Origin: Betaproteobacteria bacterium UBA6910 | GTDB taxonomy: Bacteria > Pseudomonadota > Gammaproteobacteria > Burkholderiales > UBA6910 | Assembly (NCBI GenBank): GCA_002451065.1 | Contig: DKBC01000240.1 | Span: 1 to 12,066, forward strand | DNA: 12,066 nucleotides | Reading direction: 5' to 3' | In this document: positions 1-7,924 of the stretch, piece by piece | Layout: each line of letters begins with the position of its first letter | Numbering within the stretch: position 1 is the stretch's first letter | Notes under the pieces: generated by a model | Database searches by the model: none | Told to the model about the DNA's origin: nothing | The model's input: only the letters and a program-made list of their open reading frames with translations | Made by a program: the position numbers and the translations under genes

Positions 1-1
1 G

Positions 2-136
2 GAAGCCATCTACGAGTTCGAGGTCAACGACATGCCGGTCACGGTGGCGGTGGACTCCGGCGGCAACGCGGTCCATAAGTCCGGCCCGGAGGAGTGGCGC
101 GCCCGCATCGGCAAGATTCCGGTGGTGACCGCCTAG
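2..136 (+). CDS. Class I fumarate hydratase, C-terminal fragment (5' end outside the window)
   Basis: Only the last 44 residues are visible, ending at a TAG codon at 134-136. The stretch EAIYEFEVNDMPVTVAVDS followed by a Gly-Asn-x-Val-His segment and ending in PEEWRARIG matches my recollection of the C-terminus of two-domain, iron-sulfur class I fumarases of proteobacteria. These enzymes interconvert fumarate and malate in the cytoplasm. The iron-sulfur cysteines lie upstream and cannot be checked. The gene ends 94 bp before frdC, so its product would supply the substrate of the fumarate reductase encoded next to it. An FNR-type box separates the two, so the reductase genes probably have their own promoter. 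The family call rests on a short tail, so the confidence is moderate. Confidence 0.72.
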   Translation, partial: EAIYEFEVNDMPVTVAVDSGGNAVHKSGPEEWRARIGKIPVVTA

Positions 137-161
137 GCTTGGCGGAGGTCTCCACCCTGGT

Positions 162-175
162 TTGATTTTGATCAA
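162..175 (+). promoter_or_regulatory. FNR/ANR-type operator upstream of frdCAB
   Basis: TTGATTTTGATCAA is a perfect match to the TTGAT-N4-ATCAA consensus recognised by FNR, ANR and DNR regulators, which act under low oxygen or with nitrogen oxides. Its centre is at 168.5. In a class II arrangement (centre at -41.5) transcription would start near 210, about 20 nt before the frdC ATG at 231. The only -10-like sequence at the right place is a weak CACACT at 197-202. The spacing supports anaerobic activation of the fumarate reductase operon. Which regulator binds is not shown by the sequence. Confidence 0.85.
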
Positions 176-230
176 ACCCGCAGCAAGGCCCGAGAGCACA
201 CTTGGGGCACCCATCACGGGTCGAGACCCC

Positions 231-950
231 ATGGCCCACGGACAGGAATTAGCGAAAGCAGGCGTCCCGCCGGTGAAGCGCGCCAGCCGCTGGCCCGCCC
301 GCCTGGATCTGATTCAGAGCCTCACCGGACTGGCGCTGGCGGCGTTTCTCTGCGTGCACCTGCTGCTCGACTCGGCGATCCTGATCGGGCCCGAGGCGGC
401 CAACTGGGTGGCAAGGTTCTTCGAGGGAGAGCCATTCCTGGGGCGCGGTTATCCCGGAATCGTGTCCCTGGCGGCTGTCGGCCTGCTGCTCCTGATTGTG
501 GTCCACGCGGCGCTGGCGCTGCGCAAGTTTCCCCATGACTATCGCCAGTACCGGGCGTTCCAGGCCCACGTGAAGCACTTCCGTCACGGAGATACCCGGC
601 TCTGGTGGTGGCAGGTGGTCACCGGGTTCCTGCTGTTCTTCCTGGCCGCACCCCACCTATACGTGGTGATCACCCAGCCCGAGGCCATCGGCGCCGTGCC
701 TTCGGCCCAGCGTGTATTTGAGGGTCGGGCCTGGCTGCTCTATGCCCTGCTGCTGCCGGTGGTCCTGTTCCACGCCGCTGCGGGCGTCTATCGGCTCGCG
801 GTGAAATGGGGCTGGCCCTCCAGCCGCGGTGGCGGCGCCCCGCGTGCGGGAATCAGGAAAGCCGTTTGGGGCGTGGCCCTCGCCTATCTCGCCATCGGGT
901 TGGCCGCGCTCGGCGCCTACGTGGGCATCGGCATGGGGCTGGCAGGCTGA
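231..950 (+). CDS. frdC: Fumarate reductase cytochrome b subunit (diheme, Wolinella type)
   Basis: This is the membrane anchor that binds two b hemes and oxidises quinol for fumarate reduction. The 239-residue protein resembles Wolinella succinogenes FrdC (256 aa) along most of its length, with blocks such as [12 protein letters not shown] (96-107), [12 protein letters not shown] (117-128) and YRLAVKWGW (187-195). Five hydrophobic helices are visible. The heme-ligand histidines map to His43, His92, His142 and His181, each one less than the Wolinella numbering. Glu65 aligns with the quinol-site Glu66, but the transmembrane Glu180 is replaced by Leu179. I chose ATG 231 because the longer reading from TTG 162 would start inside the FNR box, and because the N-terminal length then fits the family. 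No clear Shine-Dalgarno sequence precedes it; a short inverted repeat (218-229) abuts the ATG. frdA begins five bases after the stop. Confidence 0.93.
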   Translation: MAHGQELAKAGVPPVKRASRWPARLDLIQSLTGLALAAFLCVHLLLDSAILIGPEAANWVARFFEGEPFLGRGYPGIVSLAAVGLLLLIVVHAALALRKFPHDYRQYRAFQAHVKHFRHGDTRLWWWQVVTGFLLFFLAAPHLYVVITQPEAIGAVPSAQRVFEGRAWLLYALLLPVVLFHAAAGVYRLAVKWGWPSSRGGGAPRAGIRKAVWGVALAYLAIGLAALGAYVGIGMGLAG

Positions 951-955
951 GAGCC

Positions 956-2932
956 ATGCGCGTGGTCCATTCGGATGTCCTGGTGATCGGCGGCGGCCTC
1001 GCCGGGCTGCGGGTCGCCATCGCGGCGCGGGAGCGGGGCTTCAGCGCCCGGGTCCTGTCCCTGGTGCCTGCCAAACGCTCCCATTCCGCCGCGGCCCAGG
1101 GCGGGATGCAGGCGAGTCTCGCCAACGTGTTCAAAGGCCAGGGCGACAACGAGGACGTGCATTTCGAGGACACGGTCCGCGGCAGCGACTGGGGCGCCGA
1201 TCAGGAAGTGGTGCGGATGTTCGTGAACACTGCGCCCAAGGCGGTGCGCCAGTTGGCGGCCTGGGGCGTGCCCTGGAGCCGGGTGCGCAAAGGGGAGCGC
1301 GAGGTCGTGATCAATGGCCAGAAGGTCAAGCTCATGGAGCGGCCGGAGGCCCACGGCCTGATCGGGCAGCGGGACTTTGGCGGCACCAAGAAGTGGCGCA
1401 CCTGCTTCGTTTCCGACGGAACCGGCCATGCCATGCTCTATGCCATGGGCGACCGCGCCATCGCGGAGCAAATCCCGGTCAGCGAGCGGGTGGAAGCGCT
1501 GGCTTTGATCCACGACGGGAGCCGCTGCCATGGCGCGGTGGTGCGAGACCTGATCACCGGCGAGCTTTGCGCCCACCTCGCCAAGGCCACCTGCATCGCC
1601 ACCGGCGGCGCGGGGCGCCTGTACCGCGTCACCACCAACGCCGTGATCAACGAGGGCATCGGCCACGCCCTGGTCATGGAAACCGGGGTGGCGCGCCTGG
1701 GCAACATGGAAGCGGTGCAGTTTCACCCCACGGCCATTTTTCCCGCGGGCATCCTGGTGACAGAAGGCTGCCGGGGCGACGGCGGCCTGTTGCTGGACGG
1801 GAGCGGTCACCGTTTCATGCCAGACTACGAGCCGGAAAAAAAGGAACTGGCGTCCCGCGATGTGGTGTCGCGGCGCATGGAGGAGCACATTCGCGCCGGC
1901 AAGGGGGCCCAGTCCCGCTTCGGCGAGCACCTCTGGCTGGACATCACCCTGCTCGGCCGCGCCCACATCGAGAAGAACCTTCGGGAAGTAAAGGAGATCT
2001 GCCAGTACTTCCTGGGTATTGATCCGGCGCAGGAATGGATCGCAGTGCGCCCCGCCCAGCACTACACCATGGGCGGGGTCCGGACCCGGCACACCGGCGA
2101 GAGCCCATGGCTGAAGGGCCTGTTCGCCGCGGGCGAAGCGGCTTGCTGGGACATGCACGGTTTCAACCGCCTGGGGGGCAATTCGGTCGCGGAAACGGTG
2201 GTGGCCGGAATGATCGTGGGCGAATACATCGCCGATTTCTGCGCGGACCCCGGCAACGATGCCACGGTCCCCATGAACCTGGTGCGCGAGTGCCTGGAGC
2301 GCGAGCAGGCCAAGCTCGATCACCTCCTTAAGGGTGGAAGCGAGGACGCGAATGAGCTGCGGGCCCGGATGCAGCAGGTGATGACGGCTCGCGTGGGTAT
2401 TTTCCGCACCGGAAGCGACCTCGAGCAGGCGGTGCGGGAACTGGAGGAGCTGCTGGTCCGCAGCCGCAACATCGGTGTGCGCTGCCGGTCGCCGGGTGCC
2501 AACCCCGAGTTGGTGACGGCGTACCGCACCCAGAAGATGATCAAGCTCGCGCTCACGGTGGCCTGCGGGGCTCTGGCCCGGACCGAGAGCCGCGGTGCCC
2601 ACTTCCGCGAGGACCATCCGCGGCGTAACGACCGGGACTGGCTGAAGCGAACGCTGGCCGTGTGGAAGCATGACGACGACACCCTCCCCGCCCTGGAGTA
2701 CGAGGCCCTCGACGTGAGCCGGATGGAACTGCCGCCTGGCTGGCGGGGCTACGGCGCCAAGGACTATGTGGACCACCCGGAAACCCCCATCCGCCGGGCG
2801 GAAATCGAGGCCATCCGCAGCCGCCTGGCCGGCGCGGACCGCTTCGCCCTGCAGGCCGCGCTTATGCCCTACGAGCACCTCCTGCCACCGCGGTTCCATG
2901 GCCGCAACGAGCGCATCGAGGAAAAATTGTGA
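956..2932 (+). CDS. frdA: Fumarate reductase flavoprotein subunit
   Basis: This is the catalytic subunit that reduces fumarate to succinate with covalently bound FAD, on the cytoplasmic face in this type B family. The protein has 658 residues, against about 656 in Wolinella. An FAD-binding GGGLAG motif is at 12-17, and [10 protein letters not shown] carries the flavin-linking His43. His257 (in QFHPTA), Arg301 (in SRDVVSRR), His369 (in RPAQHY) and Arg405 (in HGFNRLGG) match the active-site positions of the FrdA/SdhA family. The capping domain lies between about 255 and 370, and the C-terminal helical domain follows 430. The start at 956 lies five bases after the frdC stop; an upstream in-frame start at 806 would lie inside frdC and precede the natural N-terminal beta strand. 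frdB overlaps its stop codon. Succinate dehydrogenase activity cannot be excluded from sequence, but the FNR box and neighbours favour fumarate reductase. Confidence 0.95.
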   Translation: MRVVHSDVLVIGGGLAGLRVAIAARERGFSARVLSLVPAKRSHSAAAQGGMQASLANVFKGQGDNEDVHFEDTVRGSDWGADQEVVRMFVNTAPKAVRQLAAWGVPWSRVRKGEREVVINGQKVKLMERPEAHGLIGQRDFGGTKKWRTCFVSDGTGHAMLYAMGDRAIAEQIPVSERVEALALIHDGSRCHGAVVRDLITGELCAHLAKATCIATGGAGRLYRVTTNAVINEGIGHALVMETGVARLGNMEAVQFHPTAIFPAGILVTEGCRGDGGLLLDGSGHRFMPDYEPEKKELASRDVVSRRMEEHIRAGKGAQSRFGEHLWLDITLLGRAHIEKNLREVKEICQYFLGIDPAQEWIAVRPAQHYTMGGVRTRHTGESPWLKGLFAAGEAACWDMHGFNRLGGNSVAETVVAGMIVGEYIADFCADPGNDATVPMNLVRECLEREQAKLDHLLKGGSEDANELRARMQQVMTARVGIFRTGSDLEQAVRELEELLVRSRNIGVRCRSPGANPELVTAYRTQKMIKLALTVACGALARTESRGAHFREDHPRRNDRDWLKRTLAVWKHDDDTLPALEYEALDVSRMELPPGWRGYGAKDYVDHPETPIRRAEIEAIRSRLAGADRFALQAALMPYEHLLPPRFHGRNERIEEKL

Positions 2933-3663
2933 ACGCCCCGCGCCGTGCCCTTAACATCAGCGTCCTGCGCTTCAATCCCCGGGACCCGGACAGCACGCCG
3001 AGGCTTCAGACCTACGGTCTGGAAGAGGCAGACGGCATGACCCTGTTCATCGCCCTTAACGAGATCCGTGAGAAGCAGGACCCGTCCCTGCAATTCGACT
3101 TCGTTTGCCGGGCCGGCATCTGCGGAAGCTGCGCCATGCTGATCAACGGCAAGCCGGGGCTGGCGTGCCGCACTCTCACCAAGCTGCTAGGCCCGGAAAT
3201 CACCCTCGCTCCCTTGCCCGGTTTCGAGCTGATCGCAGACCTTTCGGTCAACACCGGGAAATGGATGCGGGCCATGAGCGAGCGGCTCAGGACCTGGGTG
3301 CACGCCACCGAGCGCGATCTCGACCTGCGCCGCATGGAAGAACCCATGGACCCGGACCTGGCCGAGCGCATCTACGAGCTGGACCGCTGCATCGAGTGCG
3401 GCTGCTGCTTCGCCGCCTGCGGCACCGCCCGCATGCGGCCGGATTTCGTCGGCGCCGTAGGACTCAACAAGATCGCACGCTTCCGCCTTGATCCCCGGGA
3501 TAGCCGCAGCGATGACGAATGGTACGAAATCGTGGGCAGCGACGACGGCATCTTTGGCTGCATGTCCCTGCTGGGCTGCCACGACGTGTGCCCCAAGAGC
3601 CTGCCGTTGCAGATCCAGATTGCCTTCATCCGCCGCCGCATGGCGGCCATGGGCCTTTCCTGA
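2929..3663 (+). CDS. frdB: Fumarate reductase iron-sulfur subunit
   Basis: The 244-residue subunit carries electrons from the cytochrome b subunit to the FAD of FrdA. The N-terminal ferredoxin-like domain has the [2Fe-2S] ligands Cys60, Cys65, Cys68 and Cys80. The C-terminal domain has [11 protein letters not shown], giving Cys154, Cys157 and Cys160 (with Cys221) for the [4Fe-4S] cluster, and Cys164, Cys211 and Cys217 for the [3Fe-4S] cluster. All are offset by three from the Wolinella protein as I remember it. The GTG start at 2929 overlaps the frdA stop as GTGA, with an AGGA ribosome binding site at 2919-2922, so translation is probably coupled. The stop is 26 bp from the convergent malic enzyme gene. 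I saw no strong terminator in that gap, only a weak bulged stem over the stop codon. Confidence 0.95.
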   Translation: MNAPRRALNISVLRFNPRDPDSTPRLQTYGLEEADGMTLFIALNEIREKQDPSLQFDFVCRAGICGSCAMLINGKPGLACRTLTKLLGPEITLAPLPGFELIADLSVNTGKWMRAMSERLRTWVHATERDLDLRRMEEPMDPDLAERIYELDRCIECGCCFAACGTARMRPDFVGAVGLNKIARFRLDPRDSRSDDEWYEIVGSDDGIFGCMSLLGCHDVCPKSLPLQIQIAFIRRRMAAMGLS

Positions 3664-3689
3664 GACCTCCCTTGCGGACGACGGGTCCC

Positions 3690-5360
3690 TCAGACGTAGG
3701 AGGGATAGACCGGATGGTACTGGTGGGAGCGGACGTAGGCGCCCAGATCCTTGGGATGATGGCGCCGCGCCAGATGCCGCTGGAATGCCACATCCGCCAC
3801 CGCAGTGGCGATCTCCGCCGACACCTCCATGATGCGGGAGAGGGACGGGAACAGCCGCCCCTGGTCCAGGTCCGACGCCTCCACCTGATGCGCCAGGGTC
3901 TTGGCGGCAACGAAAAACATCTCGTCGGTGACATGGCGCGCCTGGGTCGCGATGATTCCCAGTGCCACGCCGGGGAAGATATACGAGTTATTGCACTGGC
4001 CGGGGACGAACGTCCGCCCCTCGAGGCGCACCGGCGGAAACGGGCTGCCGCTGGCGAAAATCGCGGACCCGCCGCTCCAGGCGTAGGCCTCCTCGGCCGT
4101 GCATTCCGACTTTGAGGTAGGGTTCGACAAGGCAAACACCATGGGCCGGGAATTGATCCGGGCCATGGCTTCGATCACGGGCCGGGCAAAAGTGCCCGGC
4201 TGCCCCGAGACTCCGATGATGCCGGTGGGGCGGATCGCGTCCACCGCCGAGAGAAAGTCTTGTGCCGGCCCGTGGGAATGCGCATAGGGCTTCTTGTGCT
4301 CCGCGAGGTTGGTCCGTTCCGAGATTACCAGACCGCTCGAGTCCACCAGCCAGCAGCGGCGCCGGGCGGCCTCGGCGCTCAGGCCCTCGGCCACCATGGC
4401 GGCTACGATCAGATCGCAGATTCCAACCGCGGCCTCTCCCGCGCCCAGGCATAGGAACGTCTGGTCGGCGAGACGCCCGCCGGTGATGCGCAACGCCGAG
4501 TAGATGCCTGCCAGCGTCACCGCGCCCGTGCCCTGGATGTCGTCGTTGAAGGTGCAGATGCGATCGCGGTATTTCCGTAGCAGCCGAAACGCGTTGGTGT
4601 TCCCGAAATCCTCGAACTGCAACAGGGCCTGGGGGAACACCTCCTGCACGGCGTTCACCATCTCGTCCACCAGGGCATCGTATTCCGTCCCCCGGATCCG
4701 CCGCTGCTTGATGCCGATGTAAAGCGGATCCTCCAGCAGGATCTCGTTGTCGGTCCCCACGTCGAGCATGAGCGGCAGCGTCGTGATCGGGCGCACCCCG
4801 GCGCAGGCCGTGTAAAGGCAAAGTTTGCCCACCGGAATGCCCATTCCGTTGGCGCCCTGGTCGCCCAAGCCCAGAATGCGCTCGCCGTCGGTGACGCAGA
4901 TCGCCGCCACCTCTTCCCGGTAGGGCCAGTGCCGCAGGATCCCCGCCATGCGGCCCTTGTCGTTGGCGCTCAGGAAAATGCCTTGCGGCCGCTGAAAGAT
5001 ATGACCGAACTGCTGGCAGGCTTGGCCCACCGTCGGAGTGTATACCACGGGCATCATCTCTTCCGCGTTGTCCATCAGGAGACGGAAGAACAGGGTCTCG
5101 TTCCGGTCATGCAGCGCCATCAAGTAGACATACTTGTCGAGGGGCGTGGGCTGCCGCCGGTAGTTCTCCATTACCCGCTCCACCTGCTCTTCCAGGGTGC
5201 AGACATGGGCCGGAAGCAGGCCCCGCAGACCGAGGGCGTCCCGCTCCGCGTCGGTGAAGGCCGTCCCCTTGTTGAAGATCGGGTCGTGCAGCAGTTCAAC
5301 GCCTCGCGGCACGCGCCCGCCGTGGGCCTTGAGCCTAAGCCTTATCGTCTCTCGAGCCAT
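3690..5360 (-). CDS. maeA: NAD-dependent malic enzyme (malate dehydrogenase, oxaloacetate-decarboxylating)
   Basis: This cytoplasmic enzyme converts malate to pyruvate and CO2 with NAD(P) reduction. The 556-residue length is close to that of E. coli MaeA (565). Residues 80-180 hold the malic N-terminal domain, with catalytic Tyr107 in VVYTPTVGQA, a GLGDQGANGMG nucleotide loop and Lys179 in PVGKL. The metal ligands fit Glu250 and Asp251 (FEDFGNTNAF) and Asp274 (FNDDIQGTG). A second dinucleotide-binding loop, LGAGEAAVG, is at 305-313. Ser342 in VDSSGLV stands where NADP-specific enzymes have a lysine, which favours NAD. The start is supported by a GAGGGAAG ribosome binding site seven bases upstream. 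Facing frdB tail to tail, it links the C4 acids used by fumarase and fumarate reductase to pyruvate. The physiological direction cannot be read from the sequence. Confidence 0.94.
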   Translation of the reverse strand: MARETIRLRLKAHGGRVPRGVELLHDPIFNKGTAFTDAERDALGLRGLLPAHVCTLEEQVERVMENYRRQPTPLDKYVYLMALHDRNETLFFRLLMDNAEEMMPVVYTPTVGQACQQFGHIFQRPQGIFLSANDKGRMAGILRHWPYREEVAAICVTDGERILGLGDQGANGMGIPVGKLCLYTACAGVRPITTLPLMLDVGTDNEILLEDPLYIGIKQRRIRGTEYDALVDEMVNAVQEVFPQALLQFEDFGNTNAFRLLRKYRDRICTFNDDIQGTGAVTLAGIYSALRITGGRLADQTFLCLGAGEAAVGICDLIVAAMVAEGLSAEAARRRCWLVDSSGLVISERTNLAEHKKPYAHSHGPAQDFLSAVDAIRPTGIIGVSGQPGTFARPVIEAMARINSRPMVFALSNPTSKSECTAEEAYAWSGGSAIFASGSPFPPVRLEGRTFVPGQCNNSYIFPGVALGIIATQARHVTDEMFFVAAKTLAHQVEASDLDQGRLFPSLSRIMEVSAEIATAVADVAFQRHLARRHHPKDLGAYVRSHQYHPVYPSYV

Positions 5361-5394
5361 GTTTGTCTTCCCTCATGGCAATCATCTTTGAATT

Positions 5395-5435
5395 CGGCGC
5401 TGCGCCGCAAACTGGAATCATGCGGGGCGCGCCCC
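5395..5435. repeat. Two short perfect palindromes upstream of the malic enzyme gene
   Basis: CGGCGCTGCGCCG (5395-5407) is a six-base inverted repeat around a single T. GGGGCGCGCCCC (5424-5435) is a 12-base perfect palindrome. Both lie in the 99-bp gap between the thioredoxin-fold gene and maeA, 35 to 75 bases upstream of the maeA start. They could be operators or a weak terminator for the gene upstream, but no T-run follows on either strand. In DNA this GC-rich, such palindromes may also arise by chance. Confidence 0.4.
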
Positions 5436-5459
5436 CAACACAAGCGCTCGGTTCCGCGC

Positions 5460-5996
5460 CTACTCCACAAGCTGCAGAATTTCCAGTTGCTCGGGCACGG
5501 TCTGGAAGGTGCCGGTACCCGCGGGCATCTGCATCAGGGGTTTCAAGTTGCCGTCGAGCAGCCAGACCATGGGATAGACGAGCATGCGGGCACGAACGTC
5601 TCCGATGGCCTTTTGGAACTCGGCGTAGGGGCGGCTGCTGTCCCCAACACGGATCAACAGCTTGTCCTGGGTCACGGACAGTGTGCTACGCAGGTCCACT
5701 ACAATGTAATTGTGCTCCAAAAAGTGCGGTACGAGTTCCTTCGAGTTCTCGTCGAGGAAGCTTTCGTACCTTCGGCAATACGCGCAGTCCTTCGCGCCCA
5801 AGTACACGTACAGCCGCTTGTTGTCCCGCTTCGCCCGCTCGGCCACCGCCGTAAGATCGAACTCGGACCGGCCCGGCTCGCCCGCCGGCCGGATGACCAC
5901 GGGAGAGTATTTTTCCGGAATGCCCTCCGCGCCGGCCGGCAGGGACCACGCGAGCAGCGCTGCGCATACCGTTGCCGCTAGCCGAAGCGCGCCCAT
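5460..5996 (-). CDS. Exported thioredoxin-fold protein with a CAYC redox motif
   Basis: The 178-residue protein starts with a signal peptide (hydrophobic core about 6-18, AGA cleavage region about 21-23), so it should act in the periplasm. The mature part has a thioredoxin-like layout: strand RLYVYLGAKD, then the redox pair Cys71-Ala-Tyr-Cys74 at a helix start, and a candidate cis-proline Pro142 in VYPMVWLL. The C-terminal VPEQLEILQ segment fits a closing helix. The active site is CAYC rather than the classic CGPC, so the redox potential could differ. The gene starts ten bases after the SoxYZ-like carrier gene, and the two are probably cotranscribed. By analogy with SoxW, which keeps the SoxY cysteine reduced, it may reduce the single cysteine of that carrier; this is inference. 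No strong ribosome binding site is visible. I do not know a gene symbol for it. Confidence 0.8.
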   Translation of the reverse strand: MGALRLAATVCAALLAWSLPAGAEGIPEKYSPVVIRPAGEPGRSEFDLTAVAERAKRDNKRLYVYLGAKDCAYCRRYESFLDENSKELVPHFLEHNYIVVDLRSTLSVTQDKLLIRVGDSSRPYAEFQKAIGDVRARMLVYPMVWLLDGNLKPLMQMPAGTGTFQTVPEQLEILQLVE

Positions 5997-6006
5997 CTGC
6001 GGCCGA

Positions 6007-6846
6007 TCAGGGCAACGACACGGCGAGCATGCCCGTGAAATGCTGCTCCTTTGAATCCTCCACTTCGGCCCTAAGTTCTCCGGCGCCGTGGGGAACGAAG
6101 TTAAAGCGGAAGGACGGGTTCTCGCTCATGGAGAAATCCACATCCGCGTCGAAGACCTTGCGCTCGGCATAGCTCACCTTGATGGACCGCACGAAATGGG
6201 GCGGAATGTACATGACCGTGATCTGGTTTAACTCGAAGCCCGTGTCGTTGGGATGCACCACCTGCACCTCCGCCGGCGTCGGCGCGTCCTTGCGTACCCC
6301 CTCGGGCAGCCGGAACACGGTCTTGCCGATGTTGTGAAGCTGATCGCGGTTGGGCGGCTGGGTGCACCCCCCGGATACCTTCACGTAGCGCGACGCCATG
6401 TGCAGCTCGCCGTTGGAAAGCTCGCTGATGACCCGGATGTGGCCGTATTCATCCACCCGCAGGCGGGTTTCGAAGTCCGCCTGTCCGACCTCGGGGGTGA
6501 GGTCGAGGATCGCCGCGATGGCCGAGGGATTCTTGTCCACCACGATGTACACCCGTTTGACGTAGAGTTCTGGCAACTGCGGCAGGCCGGAGGTGATCTT
6601 GACCGGCACCGCGGCCCCGAAGGGCGCCCGCAGCGGCACCGCAAGCTGCACCTTGCCGGAGGTGGTATCGATACTGCGGTTCTGAAACAGCTTGCCCCGG
6701 ATCGTCTCCCACTCAGGCGACGTGGCCGTGTGGTCGACGCCCGATGGCAGCCCCCGGGGTTTGTCGGCTTCAGTGGCGGCGGCTGCCAGCGCCGTCCAGC
6801 AGAGGGCAACCAGCAAGGCCCGGCCGCCGAGATTCGTCTTATGCAA
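6007..6846 (-). CDS. SoxYZ-like fused carrier protein (quinoprotein dehydrogenase-associated type)
   Basis: The exported protein of about 280 residues has an N-terminal signal peptide. Counting from the GTG at 6855, a SoxY-like domain (about 45-165) ends in VSGGC with Cys164, and a SoxZ-like domain (about 190-282) has HPNDTGF, IPPHFVRSI and ENPSFRFNF. In the thiosulfate-oxidising Sox system, SoxY carries substrate on a cysteine in a C-terminal GGC arm. Here the arm lies inside the fusion, and Cys164 is the only cysteine left after signal removal. This matches my memory of the SoxYZ-like carrier family found near PQQ-dependent dehydrogenases. An AGGAG at 6859-6855 is eight bases from a TTG at 6846, so I prefer that start. 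The GTG at 6855 would overlap the upstream gene's stop as GTGA but lies on top of the AGGAG. The cargo is unknown, and no PQQ dehydrogenase is in the window. Confidence 0.82.
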   Translation of the reverse strand: MHKTNLGGRALLVALCWTALAAAATEADKPRGLPSGVDHTATSPEWETIRGKLFQNRSIDTTSGKVQLAVPLRAPFGAAVPVKITSGLPQLPELYVKRVYIVVDKNPSAIAAILDLTPEVGQADFETRLRVDEYGHIRVISELSNGELHMASRYVKVSGGCTQPPNRDQLHNIGKTVFRLPEGVRKDAPTPAEVQVVHPNDTGFELNQITVMYIPPHFVRSIKVSYAERKVFDADVDFSMSENPSFRFNFVPHGAGELRAEVEDSKEQHFTGMLAVSLP

Positions 6847-6851
6847 CTCTG

Positions 6852-7853
6852 TCACTCCTGTTTGAAAAGCTCTCTGCGCTCCAGCCGCAGGTACACTATC
6901 GACGCGTTGCGCCGGTGTACCGTGTCGTACTGGTCCCAGCCCTCGAAGTCCGGCAGATCCGCCCGGTCGGCCACGGCGCTCAGCGCGACTCCGGCCTCCA
7001 GCAGTTCCTGCACCCGGGCCTCGAGCTGCGCCAGGTAACGCTCGACCTCGCCGATGGTCTCGGACGCCGGCGCCGCCGGCCCATGGCCCGGCACGATCGT
7101 CGCGGCACCGAGCCGGCGCAACGCGGCGAGGGCCTTGCGCCAGCCCTCCAGGTCGCTGTCCTGGACGTCCGGAATCCGCTGGTTGTCCACCAAGCCCCCC
7201 GCGAACAGCACTCCGGTCTGCACGTCGAAAACCGCGATGTCGCCGGGCCCGCTCGAATGGCCATGATACAGCACGCGCACCGGGCGGCCGATGGCCTCCA
7301 ACGGGTGCCCCTCCTCGAAATCACGGTCCGGCTTGAACATGGCCGTGCCCTTCATTTCCTCCTCCCCCAAGGTGCGCCTCAGGTTCTTCAGGCAGTTCTC
7401 GCAGCGGGCGGCCATGAGCAGCGCCGCCTGGTGGTGCATGTGGATCGGAATCCCGCGATCCCGGTAGGCCATGGCACCGAAAAGGAACTCCTGCCGTGTG
7501 TGGGTAATCAACACCAGGCGCACCGGCTTGGGCGTCACCCGGCCGATCGAATCCAGCAGCGCTGACCCCTGGCGGTAGGAGGTGCCAGTGTCGATGGCGA
7601 TCACGCCCGACTCGCCGACGATGAACCCGGCGTTGCCAATGCGCCCGCGGTTGGCGGGATCCGCTTCGCCGCGCTCCCCCTGCATCATGTAGACGCCCGG
7701 CGCCACTTCGACCGCGGCAGAAAAATCGGCCGAATCACTCGCGGGGACTCTGCCCGCTGCCAGGATCGCCGCCGCGAGCAGGAGCAGCAGGACTCGCCGC
7801 GCCGTCGCGCAGTGCGACGACCGCGCAGGAACATATGGCAGTGCGAGGGGCAA
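6852..7853 (-). CDS. Exported metallo-beta-lactamase-fold protein with a degenerate metal site; start uncertain
   Basis: The protein has a hydrophobic signal-like segment, then a metallo-beta-lactamase fold: APGVYMMQGE, VGESGVIAIDTG, LITHTRQEF, YHGHSSGPGD, LFAGGLV and VPGHGP in the family order. It resembles the SoxH-related quinoprotein relay zinc metallohydrolases that occur beside SoxYZ-like carriers. The usual HxHxDH is HTRQEF (7485-7502), and the bridging Asp of the usual GDLV is Gly (7194-7196). Only the first His, the YHGH His and the final GHG His remain. A CENC pair follows the first motif. Hydrolase activity is therefore doubtful, unless this is a subfamily trait. No in-frame ATG fits: the ATG at 8003 would add about 65 odd residues before the signal, so TTG 7853 is a best guess. 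An out-of-frame ATG at 7834 would need a one-base shift. The TGA stop lies just before the carrier gene. Confidence 0.72.
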   Translation of the reverse strand: MPLALPYVPARSSHCATARRVLLLLLAAAILAAGRVPASDSADFSAAVEVAPGVYMMQGERGEADPANRGRIGNAGFIVGESGVIAIDTGTSYRQGSALLDSIGRVTPKPVRLVLITHTRQEFLFGAMAYRDRGIPIHMHHQAALLMAARCENCLKNLRRTLGEEEMKGTAMFKPDRDFEEGHPLEAIGRPVRVLYHGHSSGPGDIAVFDVQTGVLFAGGLVDNQRIPDVQDSDLEGWRKALAALRRLGAATIVPGHGPAAPASETIGEVERYLAQLEARVQELLEAGVALSAVADRADLPDFEGWDQYDTVHRRNASIVYLRLERRELFKQE

Positions 7854-7924
7854 AGGCGGAAATTGCTGGGGTGAAGTGACCGGGCGACGGGCCGCCTCGC
7901 TGCTAGGGAGTCGGGTTCCCCCGC

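Noticed and set aside
162..230. N-terminal extension of FrdC from TTG 162
   Set aside because: It would begin within the FNR box and exceed the usual N-terminal length; no ribosome binding site precedes it.
806..955. N-terminal extension of FrdA from ATG 806
   Set aside because: It overlaps frdC in another frame and adds an Arg-rich stretch before the natural first beta strand.
917..2899. A 660-codon open frame antisense to frdA
   Set aside because: It mirrors the codon structure of frdA in GC-rich DNA, is rich in His, Ala and Gly, resembles no known family, and the plus strand has full catalytic motifs.
4929..5981. A 350-codon plus-strand frame opposite maeA and the thioredoxin-fold gene
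   Set aside because: It spans two well-supported minus-strand genes and the gap between them, and shows no motif of its own.
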